From contig CAZIZO010000006.1 in the NCBI GenBank assembly GCA_964543905.1, forward strand, positions 62,001-126,000: a stretch of 64,000 nt of DNA, given 5' to 3'. Each line of letters begins with the position of its first letter. Position 1 is the stretch's first letter. The translations under genes and the position numbers were made by a program. The notes under the pieces were generated by a model that was given only the letters and a program-made list of their open reading frames with translations, searched no databases and was not told where the DNA came from. Source of the stretch: GCA-016699835 sp964543905 (GTDB lineage Bacteria; Planctomycetota; Phycisphaerae; Phycisphaerales; UBA1924). Below, one piece after another: positions 54,728 through 62,128 of this stretch.

Positions 54728-55894
54728 ATGTTCATCGCACAGGCACACTCCTTCACGCAACAAGCACGCTTGGCGATCACCCTCGCCTGGGTGGCGGGGT
54801 ATACGAATATTCTGGCGTTCCTGACGTGCGGGACGGTGACGAGCCACGTGACGGGGACGGTTTCGCAGTGGGGTCTGGACCTCGTGCAGGGTCGATGGGA
54901 CCTGATGATCTTTACGTCCTTTCTGCTCGCCACGTTCCTGATTGGGGCGATGGTGTCGGGGGTGTGCACCGAGATCGGGCGTCGGCGGGGATGGGAATCG
55001 ATCTACGTGCTGCCGGTCGCGTTGCAGGCGACCTTGCTCGCGGCGTTCGCGGTGATGGTCGCGTTGCACCCGCCGGAGGAGATCGAGACGGGCCGCACGT
55101 TGTACGCCATGACGGGGCTCGCATCGCTCGCGATGGGGCTCCAGAACGCGACGATCACGCGCATTTCGAGCGGCGTCGTTCGCACAACGCACATGACCGG
55201 GGTCTTTACAGACTTGGGGCTCGAGGCGGTGCAGTTCGTGTACTGGCTTCGGGATCAGCACCGCAACGTGCCCCCCGGCTCGGGTCGAGCGATCATCCGC
55301 AGTGCGCGATCGCACCCGACGGCGAGGCGTCTTGCTCTGCTGATCTCGGTCGCGGGTTCGTTCGCGCTCGGGGCCGGTTTGGGGGCGCTCATGTTCGCGG
55401 AAATGCAACGGTGGGCGATGATCCCACCGGTCGCGTTTTTGCTGTGGATCATCTATCAAGACCTGCGCATTCCGATCTGCGAGATCGAGCCCTCGGACCT
55501 GGTGGGCGAATCCGGGATGGGGCTGCCAGAGACCCTCGCGGTGTACCACCTGCGGAAGGACCGAGATCGCACAGGAAAGTTGCACCGACTACCAAACCTG
55601 CTTGCCTGGGCCGAGCGATTGCCTGCCCGGATCCGAGTCGTGATACTTGATCTCGACGAGGCGACGCGGATCGATGCGAACGCGTCGCTGGAGTTGCGAG
55701 CCGTGATGCAGAGGTTCATGGCGACGGGCCGGAACTTGGTGATCTCGGGTGTGAGCGGGGATCGATTCCGAGAGTTCAAGGCCGCGGGAGCGGGGGACGT
55801 CCTGGACGCTTCCAACGTGTGCTCCGATCTGGACTTGGCGATCGCGAGGGGGCTCGCATTGCTGGAATCGGAAGGGGGGCGGAGAGCCGAATGA
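54728..55894 (+). CDS. DUF1275 membrane protein fused to a STAS-like domain
   Basis: A 388-residue protein. The N-terminal part (about residues 1-235) has six hydrophobic helices with the DUF1275/YoaK-type ARLAITLAWVAGYTNILAFL, then CGTVTSHVTGTVSQW and GLQNATITRISSGVVRTTHM. The C-terminal part (about 275-388) is soluble, with VVILDLDEATRIDANASLEL and GRNLVISGVSGDRFREF, matching the strand-helix layout and phosphorylation-loop region of STAS domains. The Ser/Thr normally phosphorylated in STAS is replaced by DANAS. STAS domains usually sit on SulP transporters, so the combination is unusual. ATG 54728 is chosen because it directly precedes the first helix. Function unknown. Confidence 0.78.
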   Translation: MFIAQAHSFTQQARLAITLAWVAGYTNILAFLTCGTVTSHVTGTVSQWGLDLVQGRWDLMIFTSFLLATFLIGAMVSGVCTEIGRRRGWESIYVLPVALQATLLAAFAVMVALHPPEEIETGRTLYAMTGLASLAMGLQNATITRISSGVVRTTHMTGVFTDLGLEAVQFVYWLRDQHRNVPPGSGRAIIRSARSHPTARRLALLISVAGSFALGAGLGALMFAEMQRWAMIPPVAFLLWIIYQDLRIPICEIEPSDLVGESGMGLPETLAVYHLRKDRDRTGKLHRLPNLLAWAERLPARIRVVILDLDEATRIDANASLELRAVMQRFMATGRNLVISGVSGDRFREFKAAGAGDVLDASNVCSDLDLAIARGLALLESEGGRRAE

Positions 55895-56101
55895 GGTTCG
55901 ACCAGCCGACGATGGATTTCGTTCTTTTCCTGTCGCTTGCGTCCATAGAGAGTGGAGAGTCGTGAGCGTGGCGTCTATCGTCACCGAGTTTGCGCACGGC
56001 CTGCCCGCGTGGGCCCTTAGCCACACTCTGTCACCACGCCCGCCGAGCCGTTCGACGTTCGCCTGCTCAACTCCGTTTTCACATTCCGACCCGCACCCAC
56101 C

Positions 56102-59100
56102 ATGCCCAAGCGCACCGACATCAAGACCATCCTCGTCCTCGGATCCGGCCCCATTGTCATCGGGCAGGGCTGCGAGTTTGACTACTCCGGCACGCAGGCG
56201 TGCAAGAGCCTCAAGGACGAAGGGTATCGCATCGTCCTCGTCAACAGCAACCCCGCGACGATCATGACCGATCCGCAGTTCAGCGATCGGACGTACATCG
56301 AGCCGATCACGCCCGAGGCCGTGCGCAAGATCATCGAGAACGAGAACAAGCGCGGGCCGCGGATTGATGCGATCTTGCCGACGCTGGGCGGGCAGACCGC
56401 CCTCAACTGCGCGTGCAGACTCTACGACAACGGCACGCTCAAAGAGTTCGGGATCGAGATGATCGGCGCCAACCGCGAGGTCATCCATCGCGCGGAAGAT
56501 CGCCAGGTCTTCAAGGACATCTGCGAGAAGATCGGCCTCAAACTCCCCAAGGCCAAGACCGTCACGACCCTGGACGACGCCTTCGCCTTCCTCGACGAGA
56601 TCGGCCTTCCCGCGATCATCCGCCCCGCCTTCACCCTCGGCGGCACCGGCGGCGGGATCGCCTACAACCGCGAGGAGTTCCGGGACATCTGCACCCGCGG
56701 GCTCATGGCCTCGATGATCGGACAGATCCAGATCGACCAGTCCGTGATCGGCTGGAAGGAATACGAACTCGAGGTCGTCCGCGACAAGAAGGACAACTGC
56801 ATCATCGTCTGCGGCATCGAGAACATCGACGCGATGGGCGTCCACACGGGCGACTCGATCACCGTCGCGCCGATCCTGACGCTGACGGACAAGGAATATC
56901 AGGCGATGCGCGACGCCGCGTTCGCGGTCATGCGCGCGGTGGGCGTGGAGACGGGCGGCAGCAATGTGCAGTTTGCGGTGAACCCGAGCCCTGCGCCGCG
57001 AGCGGATGGAACGAAGCCCTTTGAGATGGTCGTCGTCGAGATGAACCCGCGTGTGTCGCGATCTTCCGCGCTCGCGTCCAAAGCGACGGGCTTCCCGATT
57101 GCCAAGATCGCGGCGAAGTTGGCCGTTGGGTACACACTGGATGAACTCAAGAATGACATCACGGGCACGACCAGCGCGTGCTTCGAGCCGACGATCGACT
57201 ACGTCGTCACCAAGATGCCGCGCTGGACCTTTGAGAAGTTCCCCGAGGCCGACGAGACGCTGACGACGCAGATGAAGAGCGTCGGCGAAGCGATGGCGAT
57301 CGGGCGAACCTTCAAGGAGAGCCTGCAAAAGGTGATCCGCTCGATGGATGTCAAGCGGTTTGGGCTGGGGCTGGATCGCAACGACAAATGGCTCGCCGCC
57401 ATGCGCGCCGTGGAGCATGGGCAGTTGGTGCTCGATGTGATGGGAAGGGGCGGATCGACCGTCCCCGCGAGCGCCTCAGCATCCCCCACCGGGCTGCGCA
57501 CGGCCGACGGGCAACTCATCGAATGGCCCATCGCCGAGGACAAACTCAGCCGCAAACTCGCCGTGCCGAGCCAAGGCCGACTCTACTACGTGCGCTACGC
57601 CTTCAAGATGGGCTGGTCGATCGAGAAGGTCCAGTCGCTCACGAAGTACGACGCCTTCTTCCTCGACCAGATCCAGCAACTCGTCGAGTTTGAGGACACG
57701 CTCTGCGATTACAAGCGACTCGAAGACGTGCCCGCGAGCGTGCTCTTCGAGGCCAAGCAACTTGGCTACGCCGACGCCCAACTCGCGAACCTCTACTTCG
57801 GCACGATCTCCATCGACACCATCCTCCAAGTCCGCGAACATCGCAAGCGGCTGGGTATCGAGCCGGTCTACAAACTTGTGGACACCTGCGCGGCGGAGTT
57901 TGAGGCGAAGACGCCCTATTACTATTCGACATACGAGAAGGGCACAGGTTCGGGTGGCACAGGCGTCCCGCCTGTGCGATCTTCGGGCCCTGCCATGCAT
58001 AGCGGTACAGGCGGGACGCCTGTGCCACCTACCTTGTTCAAAGGCGACGACGAAATCCGTATCACCGACAAGAACAAGGTCATCATCCTTGGCGGCGGCC
58101 CCAACCGCGTCGGGCAGGGCATCGAGTTTGACTACTGCTGCTGCCATGCCGCGTTCGCCGCGAAGGAACTCGGCTTCGAGAGCGTGATGATCAACTCGAA
58201 CCCGGAGACGGTCTCGACGGACTTCGACACGAGCGATTTGCTGTTCTTTGAGCCGTTGACGCTCGAAGACACGCTGAATGTCATTGAGAGGTTGAATGGT
58301 CACGCCTTGGGGCGTCCGAAGGGGGATATCGACCGAGGCAGGGTCCACGGCATCATCGTTCAGTTCGGCGGCCAAACGCCCCTCAACCTCGCCAAAGGCC
58401 TTGTCGCCGCCGGCGCGCCGATCATCGGCACCAGCGTCGACTCCATCGATCGTGCCGAAGATCGCAACCGCTTCGATGAGGTGTTGGAAAAACTCAAACT
58501 GCACCGCCCGCCCGCGGGGATCGCTCGCTCGGTCGATGAGGCCGTCGCCGAGGCCAATCGCATCGGCTATCCCGTGCTCCTTCGCCCCAGCTACGTCCTC
58601 GGCGGGCGTGGCATGGAAATCTGCCCTGACGAAAAAGCCCTCCGCAACTTCATCGACACCGCCCTCCGCTCCGCCGGCCTCGACGAAGCGCCCGTGCTCA
58701 TCGACAAGTTCCTCGACGGCGCGACGGAGGTCGATGTTGATGTGGTGGCCGATTTCACTTCTGCACAACCATGTGGGACGAGTGTCCCATCCACCTCGAC
58801 CGCTCTTCCAACTTCTTCCGCCCTGGTCGCCGGCATCATGGAACAGATTGAGCAAGCCGGCATCCACTCGGGCGATTCCGCATGTACGCTTCCTCCGGCT
58901 TCGCTTTCGTCCACCATCCAAAGACAGATCGCCGACCTTGCCCGCGGGATCGCCGCCGAACTCCGCGTCTGCGGCCTCATGAACATCCAACTGGCCGTCA
59001 AGGACGACCAGATCTACGTCCTCGAAGTCAATCCGCGCGCGAGCCGCACCGTGCCCTTCGTCAGCAAGGCGACGCACGTCCCCTGGCCCGCGCTCGCGGC

Positions 59101-59740
59101 CAAGGCGATGATGGGCAAGTCGCTCGCCGAACTCGGGGCGAAAGAAGTGCCGCTGTCTGGGCGCTACGCGATCAAGGAGTCCGTCTTCCCGTTCGGCAAG
59201 TTCCCGGGCGTCGATGTCGTGCTCGGACCCGAGATGCGATCAACGGGCGAAGTGATGGGCATGGATCGCGACCTCGCGATCGCTTTTGCGAAGAGCCAGA
59301 TGGCCGCGGGTGCCGACCTTCCGACCGATCCGAGCAGGGGCGGAGTCTTTGTCTCCGTCCGCACACAAGATCGAGGCATCATCGTCCAACCCGTGCGATC
59401 GCTCATGGCGATGGGATTCAAGGTGTACGCGACCGAGGGCACGGCGGCGTTCCTCGCCGAGCAGGGCGTCAGGCCGAATGTGCTGCAAAAGATCGGCACG
59501 GGAGCCAGGCCCAACGTCCTCGATCTCATGAACAACCGCGAGATCGCCCTCATCATCAACACACCGACCCGTACCGGTTGGAAGACCGACGAAGGCAAGA
59601 TTCGGTCAACCGCCGTTCGCCTGAACATCCCCATGATCACCACAAGCACCGCGGCCGTCGCCGCGGTCAAGGCGATCGAAGCGCTGCGGGCGCACGGCTG
59701 GGGCGTGGCGGCGCTGCAGGATTACGCGACCGCGACCTGA
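56102..59740 (+). CDS. carB: Carbamoyl-phosphate synthase large subunit, with in-frame repeat insertions
   Basis: Forms carbamoyl phosphate for pyrimidine and arginine synthesis with the small subunit (carA, not in the window). The protein is 1212 residues versus about 1075 usually. The two ATP-grasp halves are clear: LVLGSGPIVIGQGCEFDYSG at about residue 14 and IILGGGPNRVGQGIEFDYCC near 660. Later come ISENG-like oligomerisation and the C-terminal MGS domain. Extra residues sit at three places: about 440-475; about 615-645, encoded by a 23-bp inverted-repeat element at 57953-58029; and about 885-905, encoded around 58751-58822. They fall in linkers or loops and keep the frame open, so the protein is probably functional. 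Confidence 0.95.
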   Translation: MPKRTDIKTILVLGSGPIVIGQGCEFDYSGTQACKSLKDEGYRIVLVNSNPATIMTDPQFSDRTYIEPITPEAVRKIIENENKRGPRIDAILPTLGGQTALNCACRLYDNGTLKEFGIEMIGANREVIHRAEDRQVFKDICEKIGLKLPKAKTVTTLDDAFAFLDEIGLPAIIRPAFTLGGTGGGIAYNREEFRDICTRGLMASMIGQIQIDQSVIGWKEYELEVVRDKKDNCIIVCGIENIDAMGVHTGDSITVAPILTLTDKEYQAMRDAAFAVMRAVGVETGGSNVQFAVNPSPAPRADGTKPFEMVVVEMNPRVSRSSALASKATGFPIAKIAAKLAVGYTLDELKNDITGTTSACFEPTIDYVVTKMPRWTFEKFPEADETLTTQMKSVGEAMAIGRTFKESLQKVIRSMDVKRFGLGLDRNDKWLAAMRAVEHGQLVLDVMGRGGSTVPASASASPTGLRTADGQLIEWPIAEDKLSRKLAVPSQGRLYYVRYAFKMGWSIEKVQSLTKYDAFFLDQIQQLVEFEDTLCDYKRLEDVPASVLFEAKQLGYADAQLANLYFGTISIDTILQVREHRKRLGIEPVYKLVDTCAAEFEAKTPYYYSTYEKGTGSGGTGVPPVRSSGPAMHSGTGGTPVPPTLFKGDDEIRITDKNKVIILGGGPNRVGQGIEFDYCCCHAAFAAKELGFESVMINSNPETVSTDFDTSDLLFFEPLTLEDTLNVIERLNGHALGRPKGDIDRGRVHGIIVQFGGQTPLNLAKGLVAAGAPIIGTSVDSIDRAEDRNRFDEVLEKLKLHRPPAGIARSVDEAVAEANRIGYPVLLRPSYVLGGRGMEICPDEKALRNFIDTALRSAGLDEAPVLIDKFLDGATEVDVDVVADFTSAQPCGTSVPSTSTALPTSSALVAGIMEQIEQAGIHSGDSACTLPPASLSSTIQRQIADLARGIAAELRVCGLMNIQLAVKDDQIYVLEVNPRASRTVPFVSKATHVPWPALAAKAMMGKSLAELGAKEVPLSGRYAIKESVFPFGKFPGVDVVLGPEMRSTGEVMGMDRDLAIAFAKSQMAAGADLPTDPSRGGVFVSVRTQDRGIIVQPVRSLMAMGFKVYATEGTAAFLAEQGVRPNVLQKIGTGARPNVLDLMNNREIALIINTPTRTGWKTDEGKIRSTAVRLNIPMITTSTAAVAAVKAIEALRAHGWGVAALQDYATAT
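57953..58029. repeat. Palindromic repeat element inserted in frame in carB
   Basis: Arms 57953-57975 and 58007-58029 are exact 23-base reverse complements around a 31-base centre. Each arm itself folds (GGCG-TCC-CGCC type). The element translates as a Gly/Pro-rich stretch with GGTGVPPV and GTGGTPVPP, and it falls between the two halves of CarB, after YYYSTYEK. The right arm is almost identical to the sequence upstream of prfB. Confidence 0.9.
58751..58822. repeat. Second short palindrome-bearing insertion in carB
   Basis: Around TGGGAC (58774-58779) and GTCCCA (58784-58789), a 6-bp stem with a GAGT loop, the CarB frame carries about 18-20 Ser/Thr/Pro-rich residues absent from E. coli CarB between the DVDVVAD strand and GIMEQIEQAG. 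Edges are approximate. It is probably a different, more eroded repeat type. Confidence 0.55.
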
Positions 59741-59793
59741 TCCAACCCACGCTCGAACGTGCGATGGATGTCGCGGGCGTGACGCGCTGGCGA

Positions 59794-60792
59794 TCAGCAC
59801 CCCGCTTCGAATCGGAGGAGGTAGTAAAGCAGGTCGTCGATCGTGACGCCGGCGTCGGGTGTGCCCGTGGAGGTTCCATCGTCCACGTCCGCGGCCAGCG
59901 CGCCCGCCTGGAAGAGGTCGAGGTAGTGGAGCAGATCGTCGATCGTCACGCCGCCGTCGGGTGTTCCGGAACCCGTTCCGTCGTCGGTGTCCGCGATACA
60001 CAGGGGTATACCGTGCAGGACGAAGGGGAGTTCATACGCGCGGCCGTCGGCTTGGCCCGCGACAAAGCCCTCGCGCCCCTCGAACCAACTGCGAGGCCCG
60101 GTCGAACTCCCGTCGATCGAGTTGTACAACCGCGCGTTGTGCCCCGTCACCGCCGATCGCGGGGAGACGAGCGGCACAAACACATTCTGCGAGGGCGTCA
60201 GCGCCCCCTGGAACGACCACTCCAGCCAGTACCGTCCCGGCGCGAGGCGCCCACCGTTCGGCAGGCCGTTGAGTGACACCGTGTACGCATACACAGGCCG
60301 GACGGTGCTCGTGCTGGTCGGACTCTGTCGATGACACACAAACTCGCCCGGGCCCGCGGGCAACTCCAGAGGCGCCGCGAGCAGCGGCATGGGCAGCGGG
60401 TCCGGGATCGGCGCGGGAGAGTTCGCCGAGTATGGCGTCGCGTCCCACACGTTGATCCGTACGGTCGTCACGGTCGGCGTGGTCTGCGACGTTTGGAACG
60501 CGTAGAGCGTCACGGCGTCCAGGTCCCAACCACCCGCGGGGACGACAAAGTCATCCGCAAGCGACACGCCCGCGGGAATCGTCGCGCCGACGCCGGCCGT
60601 CGAGAAGAGGAAGGTCGAGCCTGGGACGTTGAACCCATCCGCGCTGCTGATCGGGAGCCCCGCGATCGTGCCCGTCCCACCCGTGGGGTTGGTGATGATC
60701 GGCCCGTTCGAGTACAGCGTCTGCGCGACTGCCGCTGAGCCGGCCCAAAGCGTGCATGCCGCCGCGAAAACAGATGTCCATCCTCGACGCAT
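59794..60792 (-). CDS. Secreted protein with GC-type dockerin-like tail
   Basis: A 332-residue exported protein. The signal peptide (residues 1-23, ending AAVAQ) is followed by a beta-sandwich domain of about 220 residues with DDFVVPAGGWDLDAVTLYAF and GRYWLEWSFQG. It resembles uncharacterised planctomycete proteins that follow the pattern 'displaced surface layer'. The end has two calcium-loop-like repeats: ADTDDGTGSGTPDGG with IDDLLHYLDLFQAG, and ADVDDGTSTGTPDAG ending FEAGC. CAGGAG lies upstream of ATG 60792. No catalytic motif was seen. It is convergent with carB (53 bp between stops). Confidence 0.78.
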   Translation of the reverse strand: MRRGWTSVFAAACTLWAGSAAVAQTLYSNGPIITNPTGGTGTIAGLPISSADGFNVPGSTFLFSTAGVGATIPAGVSLADDFVVPAGGWDLDAVTLYAFQTSQTTPTVTTVRINVWDATPYSANSPAPIPDPLPMPLLAAPLELPAGPGEFVCHRQSPTSTSTVRPVYAYTVSLNGLPNGGRLAPGRYWLEWSFQGALTPSQNVFVPLVSPRSAVTGHNARLYNSIDGSSTGPRSWFEGREGFVAGQADGRAYELPFVLHGIPLCIADTDDGTGSGTPDGGVTIDDLLHYLDLFQAGALAADVDDGTSTGTPDAGVTIDDLLYYLLRFEAGC

Positions 60793-60870
60793 TGGTCGTC
60801 TCCTGATCCCCAAGAGCGATAGAGTAGACGAACCAACTCGAAACGGCACTCGTCCGAAAACGCTCGCCCC

Positions 60871-61962
60871 CTACTTGTTGAGCAGCGCCGCCGTGAACAT
60901 CGCGCCAGTGGTATCGCGGTCCCAGGTGTGAGCGGGTCCGTGCTTACTCTCGTAAAACTCCCACATTTCAAACCAATAACTGCGGAACGAGTGCTCGCCG
61001 AAGGGTGCGTAGTGGGCCTTGACCTTCTTCATCACCTGGGCTGAGGTGCCCTTGTAGCCAAGCAAGGCTCGCCCGTGGCGCACACTCTCGGTATCGAGCG
61101 GCAATCTCGCATACCTCCCGAGCAACTGCATGATGTTGGCCGCGGCATACGGCCCCACGCCGGGCAACTCCAGCAGTGCGTCATGCAGGTCCCCGTCGGG
61201 CGTGTTCGGATCCTCCATCCACGCTTGATCGATCCCGCCCCGCGAGGGGGGAGACGCAAAGAGCCGGGCGAGTTCCACGATGCGCTGATCACGATAGCCC
61301 GTGCGACACCGCGCTCGGAGTGTCGCCGGCCTCGTGCGCGCGATCTTCTCTGGTGAAGGAAACGCATAGAGCCTGACGCGAGCGTCGGTTGGCCGGCGAG
61401 ACCGACCTCTCCTCCCGCCCAGCACGACCCGTGATCCATCCCATCCGAGTTCAACGTGCTCGCCCAGCACTTCGCACAGGCGCCGGTTCATCGAGATGGT
61501 TCCCGGCCACTGCACGTTGCAACTCGTGACCGTCTTCAGGACGTCTTCAAAGAGCGTCGGCGAGCGATACAGCCGACCTCGCCCGAGCCTCTGCCACCTT
61601 GGATCGACGGCGTGGAACGCGGCGATGTGTGCCGAATCCTCGTCTAATCGCAGCATGCGAGTGACCTGCGCGACAATCTCTCGACGCTCGTTCGAACTCA
61701 GCGCCCTGGAGAGGACGATGCGGAGAGCCCCGCCCTGCCCGTTTGGCTGCTCGATCTCGGCGTAGACCGGGCCGTCGCTCAACAGGAACACGCGGCCGAG
61801 GCACGCGCGATGAACGTCCCACCGATTGGGCGCGAGCAAGAAATAGCCATACGAGCACACATCGCGCGGCAGAAGATAATCCGAGGGCGGCTTGACCGAC
61901 AGACGAGAAGACATGTACGAGCGTAGTTCGTGCCGTGCGCCCGTGACCGCGGAATCGAGCAT
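60871..61962 (-). CDS. HhH-GPD superfamily DNA glycosylase
   Basis: A 363-residue base-excision-repair glycosylase of the AlkA/Ogg group. The helix-hairpin-helix LLELPGVGPYAAANIMQLLG is at about residues 262-281, and the catalytic Asp is in PLDTESVRH at about 291. The N-terminal TBP-like domain includes AEIEQPNGQGGALRIVL. It lacks the Lys of bifunctional Ogg1/Nth enzymes, which suggests a monofunctional alkyl-base glycosylase, but this is not certain. The ATG at 61962 overlaps the ccoS stop as TGATG, so it is translationally coupled to cytochrome-oxidase assembly genes. ATG 61914 is an alternative start. Confidence 0.78.
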   Translation of the reverse strand: MLDSAVTGARHELRSYMSSRLSVKPPSDYLLPRDVCSYGYFLLAPNRWDVHRACLGRVFLLSDGPVYAEIEQPNGQGGALRIVLSRALSSNERREIVAQVTRMLRLDEDSAHIAAFHAVDPRWQRLGRGRLYRSPTLFEDVLKTVTSCNVQWPGTISMNRRLCEVLGEHVELGWDGSRVVLGGRRGRSRRPTDARVRLYAFPSPEKIARTRPATLRARCRTGYRDQRIVELARLFASPPSRGGIDQAWMEDPNTPDGDLHDALLELPGVGPYAAANIMQLLGRYARLPLDTESVRHGRALLGYKGTSAQVMKKVKAHYAPFGEHSFRSYWFEMWEFYESKHGPAHTWDRDTTGAMFTAALLNK

Positions 61963-62114
61963 CAGGTGTCACTCGACTCGTCATCGTTGAGCATGCGCAT
62001 CGCGGGTGTGTCGAGGTCGTCGTATTGACCACGACGGATGGCCCATGCGCACGCCCAGACGCCAGCAGCGGCAATCAGAAGGGCCAGCGGGAGCACGATG
62101 TAGAGCACGGACAT
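61962..62114 (-). CDS. ccoS: cbb3-type cytochrome oxidase assembly protein CcoS
   Basis: A 50-residue single-pass membrane protein. It starts MSVLYIVLPLALLIAAAGVW and ends with the cytosolic signature WAIRRGQYDDLDTPAMRML, diagnostic for CcoS/FixS. It helps mature cbb3 oxidase with its heme and copper. It follows ccoI by 14 bp, the usual ccoGHIS order. It is too short for many gene finders but fully typical. Confidence 0.95.
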   Translation of the reverse strand: MSVLYIVLPLALLIAAAGVWACAWAIRRGQYDDLDTPAMRMLNDDESSDT

Positions 62115-62128
62115 ACGGACTCCCTTCT

